From contig CAIVVS010000037.1 in assembly GCA_903909415.1 (NCBI GenBank), positions 1-8,780 of the forward strand: a DNA stretch of 8,780 nt. Reading direction: 5' to 3'. Origin of the DNA: an uncultured Pseudomonadota bacterium (GTDB taxonomy: Bacteria > Pseudomonadota > Gammaproteobacteria > Burkholderiales > SG8-39). The translations under genes were made by a program, and so were the position numbers. This document shows, piece after piece, positions 1 through 8,780 of this stretch. The notes below the pieces were generated by a model. It was not told the DNA's origin. It saw nothing but the letters and a program-made list of their open reading frames with translations, and ran no database searches. Position 1 is the stretch's first letter. The number at the start of each line of letters is the position of its first letter.

Positions 1-1221
<1,221 letters not shown>

Positions 1222-1231
1222 GGTACCGGGT

Positions 1232-1272
1232 CTGAGTCCCTCGACGGCGAAAGCCGTCCAGGTCGGCCTCAG
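1232..1272. other. Two-level inverted repeat between convergent genes
   Basis: This lies in the 54-bp gap between the purB and cytochrome stop codons. The inner stem is GACGGC (1243-1248) and GCCGTC (1253-1258) closed by a GAAA loop of the stable GNRA type. An outer 5-bp stem pairs CTGAG (1232-1236) with CTCAG (1268-1272). It can form on either transcript and sits where a shared terminator is expected. Neither strand has a T-run after it, so it is not a canonical intrinsic terminator. It may act as a 3'-end stabiliser or a weak bidirectional terminator; that role is inferred. Confidence 0.45.
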
Positions 1273-1275
1273 CCG

Positions 1276-2262
1276 CTATTTCTCCACCGGCAGCGCCGGC
1301 ACGATGCGCAGGTACGCGACCACCGCCGCCAGGTCCTCCGCGGTGAGCTGGCTGGTGGTGTTGCGCACCACCTCGGCCATCGTTTCCGCCGTCACGTCGC
1401 CGTCGGGCGTGAGCCCGTCCTTCAGGAATCCCGCCAGGTCGGCGTCACTCCAGCCCTTCAGGCGCGTCGGCGTGATGTTGGGGATCGCCTTGCCCTCCGG
1501 GCCCTTGGCCGAGCCGGCGAGCAGCCGGTCGCGCTTCAGGCCGCCCATGAAGTTGCGCGGCGTGTGGCATTCGCCGCAGTGCGACAGCGCCGACACGATG
1601 TAGTTGCCCCGGTTCACCTGCGGCGACTTGCCCGCGTCGGCGGTGAACGTGCCGGGCTTGAAGAACAGCCACTTCCAGATGGCCATCGGCCAGCGGAAGC
1701 CGAAAGGGAAGCGCAGGTCGTGGTCCTTGCTCGGCGTGGCGTTGGGCGCCAGGCTCTTCAGGTAGGCGAACATGTCCCCCAGGTCCGCGTCGGTGACCAG
1801 CGTGAACGAGGAGTAGGGGAAGGCGGGGAAGTAGTGCGCGCCGTCCGGGCGGCGGCCCTCGCGCATCGCCCGGTTGAAGTCCTCCTGGGTCCACTTGCCG
1901 ATACCCGCGGTCGGGTGCGGCGTGATGTTCGGGCCGAAGAAGGTGCCGAACGGCGTCTTCAGGCCGCGTCCGCCGGCGAACGCCACGGCATCCTTCGCCT
2001 CCGCGGTGTGGCACGCATAGCAACCGCCGGCCTTGACCAGGTACTGGCCGCGGGTGATGGGCGTGGGCGCCGGCGCTGGAGCCGGGGCTGCGGCGGCGGC
2101 CACCGGGGTCGCGGGCGCCGCCTTGGCGCCGGACTTGGCTGCGGCCTTGGCGGCCGGTTGCTGGGCGGCGGCGGCCCCGGTGAGGCCCGCGATGGCGGCC
2201 AGGCCGAACAGCACGGCGAGGATTCGGGCGGACGGGGCGGGGGAGGCTGCGGTCGGGTTCAT
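1276..2262 (-). CDS. Exported diheme c-type cytochrome
   Basis: Predicted periplasmic or membrane-tethered electron carrier of 328 aa. The N-terminus looks like a Sec signal (residues about 10-33, hydrophobic, ending AAAAQ). An Ala/Pro/Lys-rich linker (about 35-68) follows, then two class I cytochrome c domains. Heme sites are CYACH (81-85) and CGECH (229-233). Each domain has a PNIT motif (111-114 and 261-264) and an (A/V)YLK/R-type end. This matches the diheme cytochrome subunits that accept electrons from membrane-bound alcohol, gluconate or nicotinate-type dehydrogenases. No dehydrogenase gene lies beside it, so the partner is unknown. Met295 is a plausible axial ligand for heme 2; the usual PAMPY Met for heme 1 is replaced in PAFPY (146-150). 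The ATG at 2262 has no Shine-Dalgarno but is preceded by a -10-like box, suggesting a leaderless message. It lies behind the terminator of the upstream cytochrome gene, so it is probably transcribed separately. Confidence 0.9.
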   Translation of the reverse strand: MNPTAASPAPSARILAVLFGLAAIAGLTGAAAAQQPAAKAAAKSGAKAAPATPVAAAAAPAPAPAPTPITRGQYLVKAGGCYACHTAEAKDAVAFAGGRGLKTPFGTFFGPNITPHPTAGIGKWTQEDFNRAMREGRRPDGAHYFPAFPYSSFTLVTDADLGDMFAYLKSLAPNATPSKDHDLRFPFGFRWPMAIWKWLFFKPGTFTADAGKSPQVNRGNYIVSALSHCGECHTPRNFMGGLKRDRLLAGSAKGPEGKAIPNITPTRLKGWSDADLAGFLKDGLTPDGDVTAETMAEVVRNTTSQLTAEDLAAVVAYLRIVPALPVEK

Positions 2263-2268
2263 CGCGAA

Positions 2269-2277
2269 ATTCTAGCA
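2269..2277 (-). promoter_or_regulatory. Extended -10 element, probable leaderless promoter of diheme cytochrome gene
   Basis: On the minus strand the sequence is TGC-TAGAAT followed by six bases (TTCGCG) and the ATG at 2262. This is an extended -10 (TGn plus a hexamer matching TATAAT at five of six). The expected transcription start falls on or next to the ATG. No convincing -35 is seen 16-18 bp upstream, and no Shine-Dalgarno precedes the ATG. The intrinsic terminator at 2342-2367 requires a new promoter here, which supports the call. Confidence 0.5.
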
Positions 2278-2283
2278 GGCGTG

Positions 2284-2299
2284 CCCCGGTTTCCCGGGG
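2284..2299. repeat. Perfect 6-bp inverted repeat in cytochrome promoter region
   Basis: CCCCGG (2284-2289) and CCGGGG (2294-2299) are separated by TTTC. The repeat covers the spacer and -35 zone of the presumed promoter of the diheme cytochrome gene, where a regulator could bind. It could equally be a chance GC-rich palindrome. Confidence 0.3.
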
Positions 2300-2341
2300 G
2301 GAGGTGGCCGGCGCGCCGCGGGTTTCGCGACGCCGGAATGA

Positions 2342-2367
2342 AAAAGCCCCGCCGCAGCGGGGCTTTT
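2342..2367 (-). terminator. Intrinsic terminator after class II cytochrome c gene
   Basis: A perfect 11-bp stem pairs AAAAGCCCCGC (2342-2352) with GCGGGGCTTTT (2357-2367) across a 4-base loop. Read on the minus strand, the GC stem ends in a run of five T (2345-2341), 17 bp after the stop of the class II cytochrome gene. The symmetry (A-run on one side, T-run on the other) means it could also work on + strand transcripts. It is the clearest intrinsic terminator in the window. Confidence 0.93.
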
Positions 2368-2383
2368 CGTGGTGCTTGCCGCC

Positions 2384-2839
2384 TTACTGCTTCTGGCGGA
2401 AGGAGTCGTGGCAGGAACCGCAGGTCTTGCCCACGTCGCCGATCGCGGCCTTGATGTTGGCCTCGTTGCCGCCCTTGGAGGCGGTGACCAGCGCGGAGAC
2501 GGCGGTCTGCATGCGGTCGCCGGCTTCCTTGAACTTGGCGCCGTCGGAGAACACGGCCGGCAGGGAGGCGGACTTCTCGCCGGAGGTCGACGGGGCGAAG
2601 CCGTCCCAGGGGGTCTTGGACAGCACGTCCAGGATGGCGGCGTTGCGCGTCACCACGGCGGCGTCGAAGGGGACGCGGCCGGCGGCCATGCCGCCCAGCG
2701 GGCCGAAGTACTTGGCGATCAGGACCATGCCGGCCTGGCGCTGCTTGACCAGGGTGTCCGGCTTGACCTGGGCGGAGGCGAGGGACGAGCCCAGGCCGAG
2801 TGCGACGGCAAGGCCGGCCGCGAGAAGGCGTTTGTTCAT
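2384..2839 (-). CDS. Class II cytochrome c (cytochrome c'/c-556 type)
   Basis: Periplasmic four-helix-bundle heme protein, 151 aa precursor. A Sec signal peptide covers residues 1-23 (MNKRLLAAGL start, ASA-Q cleavage), leaving about 128 mature residues, the usual family size. The heme site is at the C-terminus as expected for class II: CGSCH (140-144) followed by DSFR, with Arg148 matching the conserved heme-pocket Arg of cytochromes c'. The body follows the Alcaligenes cytochrome c' pattern (RQ..., YFG, PFDAA, PW..F, SDGAKFK, GDVGKTC). At the distal position, where five-coordinate c' proteins have Leu, Phe or Tyr, this protein has Met38 in RQAGM. That is typical of six-coordinate low-spin c-556, so electron transfer seems likelier than NO binding. 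The ATG at 2839 is fixed by AGGAGA five bases upstream. The gene is monocistronic by the terminator behind it; its role in vivo cannot be read from the sequence. Confidence 0.93.
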   Translation of the reverse strand: MNKRLLAAGLAVALGLGSSLASAQVKPDTLVKQRQAGMVLIAKYFGPLGGMAAGRVPFDAAVVTRNAAILDVLSKTPWDGFAPSTSGEKSASLPAVFSDGAKFKEAGDRMQTAVSALVTASKGGNEANIKAAIGDVGKTCGSCHDSFRQKQ

Positions 2840-2844
2840 GTGTA

Positions 2845-2850
2845 TCTCCT
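2845..2850 (-). promoter_or_regulatory. Shine-Dalgarno of class II cytochrome c gene
   Basis: AGGAGA on the minus strand, five bases before the ATG at 2839, is a near-perfect ribosome binding site. It fixes the start and contrasts with the diheme cytochrome gene, which has none. The rest of the 135-bp gap upstream (2840-2974) holds only a weak -10-like TAAACT (2921-2916) and the hairpin at 2954-2972; no firm promoter can be called. Confidence 0.85.
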
Positions 2851-2953
2851 AGAGGGTGATCTTGCTGGTCCATGCGACCGACCGCCGCATGGAGGGGAAA
2901 ACAGGGAAGCGGCGCAGTTTATTCCACCCGGCTGGCGCGGGCAATCGCCGCGG

Positions 2954-2972
2954 CGGGCCGCGTCCCGGCCCG
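2954..2972 (-). terminator. GC-rich hairpin just after secF stop
   Basis: CGGGCC (2954-2959) pairs with GGCCCG (2967-2972), loop of seven, starting two bases after the secF TGA. The position fits the 3' end of the yajC-secD-secF transcript, but no T-run follows. It is at best a weak or factor-assisted terminator. Confidence 0.3.
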
Positions 2973-2974
2973 GA

Positions 2975-3907
2975 TCAGACCACCGCCTCGTCGCGCTTGG
3001 CCTTGATCGGCTTGACCAGGTCCTCCCGGCGCACGCCCAGCCAGCGCACCAGCGGCGCCATGACCAGCACCGAGGAATAGATCCCGAACAGGATGCCGAT
3101 GGTCAGGGCCACCGCGAAATAGTGCAGCGCGGCGCCGCCGAAGATCAGCATCGACAGCACCGCGATCTGCGTGGAGCCGTGGGTGATGATGGTGCGCGAG
3201 ATGGTGCTGGTGATGGCGTTGTCGATCACCTGGGTGACGTCTGCCTTCCTCATCTTGCGGAAGTTCTCGCGGATCCGGTCGGCGACGACCACCGACTCGT
3301 TCACCGAGTAGCCCAGGATGGCGAGGATGGCGGCCAGCACCGGGAGCGAGAACTCCCACTGGAACAGCGCGAAGCAGCCCAGGATGATGATCACGTCGTG
3401 CAGGTTGGCGATGATGGCCGCGACCCCGAACTTCCACTCGAAGCGCAGCGCCAGGTAGATCACGATGCCCAGGCAGGTGATCAGCAGCGCGAGCGCGCCG
3501 TTCTCGGCCAGTTCCTTGCCGACCTGCGGCCCCACGAACTCCACCCGCTGCAGCTTGAACGTCGGGTCGTCGGCGATCAGGACGGCCTTGACGTTCTCCG
3601 ACAGCTCCGAGGTCGCCTGGTTGGGCTTGATCGGCATGCGGATCAGCACGTCGCGCGAGGAGCCGAAGTTCTGCACCTGGAAGTCGTTGTAGCCCTTGGC
3701 CTCCAGCGTCTTCCTGATGCGCTCGACGTCGGCCGGGTGGTCGAAGCTGGCCTCGATCACGGTGCCGCCGGTGAACTCGATCGAGAAGTGCAGCCCCTTG
3801 GTGGCGAGGAAGAACGCCGCCAGCAGGAAGGTCACCAGCGAGATGATGTTGAACAGCAGCGCATGCCGCATGAACGGGATGTCGCGCCGGATCTTGAAGA
3901 ATTCCAT
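2975..3907 (-). CDS. secF: Protein translocase subunit SecF
   Basis: Inner-membrane partner of SecD. The SecDF complex pulls exported proteins through SecYEG using the proton gradient. It has 310 aa, close to E. coli SecF (323). The N-terminal membrane helix (about 17-36) leads into the family motif FSIEFTGGT (41-49) that opens the small periplasmic domain. Five more membrane segments follow from about residue 135 to 290. The proton-path Asp sits in SVNESVVVADRIRENF: D210 corresponds to Asp213 of E. coli. The ATG at 3907 is preceded by AAGGGG (3921-3916), which overlaps the secD stop codon. The gap to secD is only 12 bp, so the two are co-transcribed and probably translationally coupled. It ends in TGA, followed by a GC hairpin. 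No sign of damage. Confidence 0.97.
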   Translation of the reverse strand: MEFFKIRRDIPFMRHALLFNIISLVTFLLAAFFLATKGLHFSIEFTGGTVIEASFDHPADVERIRKTLEAKGYNDFQVQNFGSSRDVLIRMPIKPNQATSELSENVKAVLIADDPTFKLQRVEFVGPQVGKELAENGALALLITCLGIVIYLALRFEWKFGVAAIIANLHDVIIILGCFALFQWEFSLPVLAAILAILGYSVNESVVVADRIRENFRKMRKADVTQVIDNAITSTISRTIITHGSTQIAVLSMLIFGGAALHYFAVALTIGILFGIYSSVLVMAPLVRWLGVRREDLVKPIKAKRDEAVV

Positions 3908-3919
3908 GGTCGGTTCCCC

Positions 3920-5779
3920 TTATTTCCAGCTGGTGTTGCCGATGGCGACGCTGGTGAGCTTGCGCCGCGAGCCGTAGGTCAGGTTGACCAGGCTGCGGCT
4001 CACCACCACCGAGGAGAAGATCGAGGTCATGATGCCCAGGCAGTGCACCACGGCGAAGCCGCGCACCGGCCCCGAGCCGAAGATCAGCAGCGCGAGGCCG
4101 GCGATCAGCGAGGTGATGTTCGAGTCCACGATGGTGCCGAAGGCGCGCTCGTAGCCGGCGTGGATCGCCGCCTGCGGGGTGGCGCCGTTCCTCAGTTCCT
4201 CGCGGATGCGCTCGTTGATCAGCACGTTGGCGTCGATCGCCATGCCCAGGGTCAGCGCGATCGCGGCGATGCCGGGCAGCGTGAGCGTGGCCTGCAGCAG
4301 CGACAGCAGCGCGATCAGGAACAGCAGGTTGGCCGACAGCGCCAGCGCCGAGAACAGGCCGAACAGCGCGTAGTACAGGATCATGAACGCGGCGATGGCC
4401 AGGAAGCCGTAGATGGTCGAGTTGAAGCCCTTCTTGATGTTGTCCGCGCCCAGCGACGGGCCGACGGTGCGCTCCTCGACGATGTCCATGGGCGCGGCCA
4501 GCGACCCGGCGCGAAGCAGCAGCGCGACGTCGGTGGCCTCGTTGGTGGTCATGCGCCCGCTGATCTGCACCCGGCCCCCGCCGATCTCGGTGCGGATCAC
4601 CGGCGCGGTCACGACCTCGCCCTTGCCCTTTTCCACCAGCAGGATCGCCATGCGCTTGCCGACGTTCTCGCGCGTCAGGTCGCGGAAGATGCGCGCGCCG
4701 GCGGCGTCCAGCGTCAGGTGCACGGCGGCTTCCTGGGTCTGGTTGTCGAAGCCCGGCTGCGCGTCGGTCAGGCGGTCGCCGGTGAGCGCGACCTGCTTCT
4801 TGACCAGGATGGGCGCGCCGTTGCGCTCGACGTAGTACTCGCTGCCGATGGGCACGTTGCCCTGGGCCGCGGCCTGCAGGGTGGCGGCGTTGGAGTTCTC
4901 CTCGTCCACCATGCGGACCTCGAGGCTCGCGGTGCGCCCGAGGATCTCCTTGGCCTTGGCCGTGTCCTGCACGCCCGGCAGTTGCACCACGACGCGGTCG
5001 GCGCCCTGCTGCTGGATCACCGGCTCGGCCACGCCCAGCTCGTTGATCCGGTTGTGCAGGGTCTGGATGTTCTGCTTGAGGGCGAAGTCCTGGGTGCGCG
5101 TCACCGCCTCCGGCTTGAGCGCGCCCACCAGGCGCAGGTCCTCGCCGCTGCCGGCCTCGGTGAACACCAGGTCGCCGATCTGGTCCTCGATCAGCTTCCT
5201 GGCCTTGGTGCGCAGTTCCGCGTCGCGGAAGCGCACCACGATGGAATTGCCCTCGCGCGCGATGCCGCCGTGGCGGATGGTCTTGTCGCGCATCTGCGAA
5301 CGGATGTCGCCCGCCAGGCTGTCGAGCTTCTTGGTCAGCGCCGCGCGCATGTCCACCTGCAGCATGAAGTGAACGCCGCCGCGCAGGTCCAGGCCCAGGT
5401 ACATGGGCATCGCGTGCATCGCCGTCATCCACGAGGGCGAGGCGGAAAGCAGGTTCAGCGCCACGGTGTAGGACGGGTTCTGCGCGTCCGGGTTCAGCGA
5501 CTGGCTGACCAGGTCCTTGGCCTTGAGCTGGGTGTCGGTGTCGGCCAGGCGCACGCGGATCGAATTGGCGTCCTGGAGCACGCCGGTGGGCTTGATCCCG
5601 GCGGCCGACAGCGCAGCCTCGACGCGGGTGAGCACCGCGCCGTCCACCTTGACGGTGGCGCGCGCGCTGGACACCTGGATGGCGGGCACCTCGCCGTAGA
5701 AGTTCGGCAGGGTGAAGAGCAGGCCGAGGGCGATCGAGATCGCGACGACTGCGTAGGTCCAGACTGGGTAGCGGTTCAT
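3920..5779 (-). CDS. secD: Protein translocase subunit SecD
   Basis: Large subunit of the SecDF-YajC complex in the inner membrane, driving late steps of protein export. It has 619 aa (E. coli 615). It has an N-terminal membrane helix (about 8-25), a long periplasmic P1 region with the entry motif YLGLDLRGGVHF (127-138), then five membrane helices from about 455 to 605. The conserved LTLGMAIDANVLINERIREE stretch carries D516, matching proton-relay Asp519 of E. coli. Translation ends with TAA (3922-3920) inside the secF ribosome binding region. The ATG at 5779 gives the standard N-terminus (MNRYPVWTY), but the upstream bases show only a weak GAG at -7 to -5. The 91-bp gap to yajC contains a strong hairpin, so the secD to yajC ratio may be set there. 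The function is certain from the motifs. Confidence 0.97.
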   Translation of the reverse strand: MNRYPVWTYAVVAISIALGLLFTLPNFYGEVPAIQVSSARATVKVDGAVLTRVEAALSAAGIKPTGVLQDANSIRVRLADTDTQLKAKDLVSQSLNPDAQNPSYTVALNLLSASPSWMTAMHAMPMYLGLDLRGGVHFMLQVDMRAALTKKLDSLAGDIRSQMRDKTIRHGGIAREGNSIVVRFRDAELRTKARKLIEDQIGDLVFTEAGSGEDLRLVGALKPEAVTRTQDFALKQNIQTLHNRINELGVAEPVIQQQGADRVVVQLPGVQDTAKAKEILGRTASLEVRMVDEENSNAATLQAAAQGNVPIGSEYYVERNGAPILVKKQVALTGDRLTDAQPGFDNQTQEAAVHLTLDAAGARIFRDLTRENVGKRMAILLVEKGKGEVVTAPVIRTEIGGGRVQISGRMTTNEATDVALLLRAGSLAAPMDIVEERTVGPSLGADNIKKGFNSTIYGFLAIAAFMILYYALFGLFSALALSANLLFLIALLSLLQATLTLPGIAAIALTLGMAIDANVLINERIREELRNGATPQAAIHAGYERAFGTIVDSNITSLIAGLALLIFGSGPVRGFAVVHCLGIMTSIFSSVVVSRSLVNLTYGSRRKLTSVAIGNTSWK

Positions 5780-5831
5780 GCGCTCGGTGCCGGGAACGGC
5801 GTCGTGGGGGAGGGTCGGGAAGGACGGGAAA

Positions 5832-5868
5832 CCGGCGGGCAGGCGCGCGGCGGCGCCGGGCCCGCCGG
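5832..5868 (-). other. Strong two-tier hairpin between yajC and secD
   Basis: The outer arms are 9-bp perfect complements, CCGGCGGGC (5832-5840) and GCCCGCCGG (5860-5868). Inside, GGCGC (5842-5846) pairs with GCGCC (5853-5857) over a 6-base loop. It starts two bases after the yajC stop; on the minus strand the stem is followed by TTT (5831-5829) and then C-rich sequence. It could be a partial intrinsic terminator (attenuator) or a 3'-stabilising processing boundary within the yajC-secD-secF transcript. The T-run is too short to be sure of termination. Confidence 0.5.
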
Positions 5869-5870
5869 GT

Positions 5871-6194
5871 TCAGGCAGCTTTCAGCGTGCCCTTGGGCAG
5901 CAGGGTCTGGACGGCGGCCTTCTGCACGGTGATCTCGACCTTGTCGGCGATCTCCAGCGTCACGTAGGCCTCGGCCACCTTGGTGACCCGGCCGAGCACG
6001 CCACCGGCGGTGACCACCTCGTCGCCCTTCTGCAGGGCCTCGAGCATCTGGCGCTGTTCCTTGGCGCGCTTCATCTGCGGCCGGATCATCATGAACCAGA
6101 GCAGTACGAACATCCCCACCATCAGGATGATGCCGTCCATGCCGCCGCCTGCGGCGGCCGGTGCTGCTTGTGCGTATGCGGGCGAGATCAGCAA
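5871..6194 (-). CDS. yajC: Sec translocon accessory protein YajC, TTG start
   Basis: Small inner-membrane subunit that associates with SecD and SecF. It has 107 aa (E. coli 110). One membrane helix (about 20-36, ending WFMMIRPQMKR) carries the family signature IRPQxK, and the cytoplasmic part has KGDEVVTAGGVLGRV (57-71), also diagnostic. The start is a TTG at 6194: GGAG (6204-6201) lies six bases before it, an in-frame TGA sits further upstream, and no ATG, GTG or TTG comes between. Starting at the first ATG (codon 19) would discard the leader LISPAYAQA and leave the helix at the very N-terminus. An extended -10 lies upstream, so the yajC-secD-secF unit probably has its own promoter, apart from queA-tgt. 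The identity is secure; the TTG start is well supported. Confidence 0.95.
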   Translation of the reverse strand: MLISPAYAQAAPAAAGGGMDGIILMVGMFVLLWFMMIRPQMKRAKEQRQMLEALQKGDEVVTAGGVLGRVTKVAEAYVTLEIADKVEITVQKAAVQTLLPKGTLKAA

Positions 6195-6229
6195 GTCGGT
6201 CTCCGGTAAGCCATCTTGTACAACCCGGA

Positions 6230-6238
6230 ATCATAGCA
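6230..6238 (-). promoter_or_regulatory. Extended -10 promoter of yajC-secD-secF
   Basis: The minus strand reads TGC-TATGAT (6238-6230): a TGn extension plus a hexamer matching TATAAT at five of six positions. A start about 7 bases downstream would give a leader near 30 nt containing the GGAG of yajC. No -35 match is visible in the GC-rich sequence 17 bp upstream, which an extended -10 can tolerate. It lies in the 90-bp gap after tgt. Confidence 0.55.
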
Positions 6239-6261
6239 TCCGGGCCCCTCCGTCCCCGCTT

Positions 6262-6277
6262 CGCCCCGGCAGGGGCG
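6262..6277 (-). terminator. GC hairpin after tgt stop
   Basis: CGCCCC (6262-6267) pairs perfectly with GGGGCG (6272-6277) across GGCA. It begins 7 bp after the tgt stop codon. There is no T-run on the minus strand, so it is not a canonical terminator. It may mark the 3' end of tgt mRNA, with the yajC promoter just beyond. Confidence 0.3.
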
Positions 6278-6284
6278 GGCACGG

Positions 6285-8658
<2,374 letters not shown>

Positions 8659-8665
8659 GCGGCGC

Positions 8666-8671
8666 ATTGTA
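8666..8671 (-). promoter_or_regulatory. -10-like box of queA, probable leaderless start
   Basis: TACAAT (minus strand) is followed by seven bases (GCGCCGC) and the ATG at 8658; no Shine-Dalgarno is present. Transcription would start at or beside the ATG. The box shares two bases with the oppositely oriented -10 of the tRNA-Leu gene. No clear -35 is seen; the upstream promoter half would lie in the tRNA gene start. Confidence 0.45.
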
Positions 8672-8675
8672 GAAT
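8670..8675 (+). promoter_or_regulatory. -10 box and GC-rich discriminator of tRNA-Leu gene
   Basis: TAGAAT is followed by GCGGGC and then the tRNA about 20 bp on. A strong -10-like hexamer with a G/C-only discriminator is the hallmark of stable-RNA promoters under stringent (ppGpp) control. The -35 zone (about 8647-8652) shows no good TTGACA match and lies inside the queA 5' coding region. Confidence 0.5.
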
Positions 8676-8695
8676 GCGGGCTCGTTGCATCCCGT

Positions 8696-8780
8696 GCCGG
8701 GATGGCGGAACTGGTAGACGCAGCGGACTCAAAATCCGCCGGTAGCGATATCGTGGGGGTTCGAGTCCCCCTCCCGGCAC
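8696..8780 (+). tRNA. tRNA-Leu, anticodon CAA, 3' end cut by window
   Basis: Class II tRNA decoding UUG. The acceptor GCCGGGA (8696-8702) pairs fully with TCCCGGC (8772-8778), and the discriminator base is A8779 as required for leucine. The anticodon stem GCGGA/TCCGC (8723-8727, 8735-8739) encloses loop CTCAAAA with anticodon CAA (8730-8732). The long variable arm GGTA-GCGA-TATC (8741-8752) has a GNRA loop and one G-T pair. The T-arm GGGGG/CCCCC encloses TTCGAGT (8760-8766). The window ends one base into what is probably an encoded CCA. The gene diverges from queA. Confidence 0.97.

Noticed and set aside
2919..5432. An 837-codon open frame on the minus strand overlapping secF and secD in another frame.
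   Set aside because: Arg/Gly/Ala/Pro-rich translation without motifs; SecD and SecF in their own frames are complete and full length, so this is a shadow frame, not a frameshifted gene.
2369..5932. A 1187-codon open frame on the + strand, opposite secD, secF and the class II cytochrome gene.
   Set aside because: It lies antisense to three strongly conserved genes. Its product is dominated by G, H, D, Q, R, V with no domain pattern. Long antisense frames are a normal by-product of G/C-rich third positions.
8659..8667. ATG at 8667 as the queA start.
   Set aside because: It overlaps the -10-like TACAAT, lacks a Shine-Dalgarno, and adds only MRR. ATG 8658 fits the promoter spacing better.
8696..8780. 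tRNA gene as an integration site for a mobile element.
   Set aside because: tRNA-Leu genes are common attachment sites, but no integrase, direct repeat of the tRNA 3' end or composition break is visible in the window, and the downstream flank is outside it.

Overview
The window is a GC-rich (roughly two-thirds G+C by eye, strongly G/C at third codon positions) piece of a Gram-negative proteobacterial chromosome. The queA-tgt-yajC-secD-secF order, a tRNA-Leu gene directly upstream of queA, two periplasmic c-type cytochromes, and an E. coli-like PurB point to a gammaproteobacterium. I infer a Lysobacter/Luteimonas-type member of the Xanthomonadaceae; the family assignment rests on memory of gene order and protein style, not on a search.

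Layout from left to right. The 3' nine-tenths of purB (purine synthesis) enters on the + strand and converges on a minus-strand block. That block, in its own direction of transcription (right to left), is queA, tgt, yajC, secD, secF, a class II cytochrome c gene, and a diheme cytochrome c gene. At the right edge a tRNA-Leu(CAA) gene on the + strand diverges from queA and is cut by the window just after the first C of its CCA end.

Functionally there are four units. QueA and Tgt are consecutive enzymes of queuosine synthesis on tRNA. YajC, SecD and SecF form the accessory complex of the Sec translocon, which also exports cytochrome precursors of the type encoded next to it. The class II cytochrome has its own Shine-Dalgarno sequence and a textbook intrinsic terminator. 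The diheme cytochrome lies after that terminator and has its own promoter-like sequence. PurB is unrelated.

The gene content is ordinary housekeeping, and I found no new multigene system, mobile element, CRISPR array or phage gene. The points of interest are at finer scale. Three genes (queA, tgt, diheme cytochrome) have a TANAAT -10-like hexamer 6 to 8 nt before a start codon with no Shine-Dalgarno, suggesting leaderless mRNAs. The -10 boxes of tRNA-Leu and queA overlap back to back. Tgt has a four-copy 12-bp repeat coding an STxG N-terminal tail. The class II cytochrome carries Met at the distal heme position. yajC has a TTG start, and a large hairpin separates yajC from secD.

No gene-free stretch exceeds 300 bases; the longest is the 135-bp gap 2840-2974.
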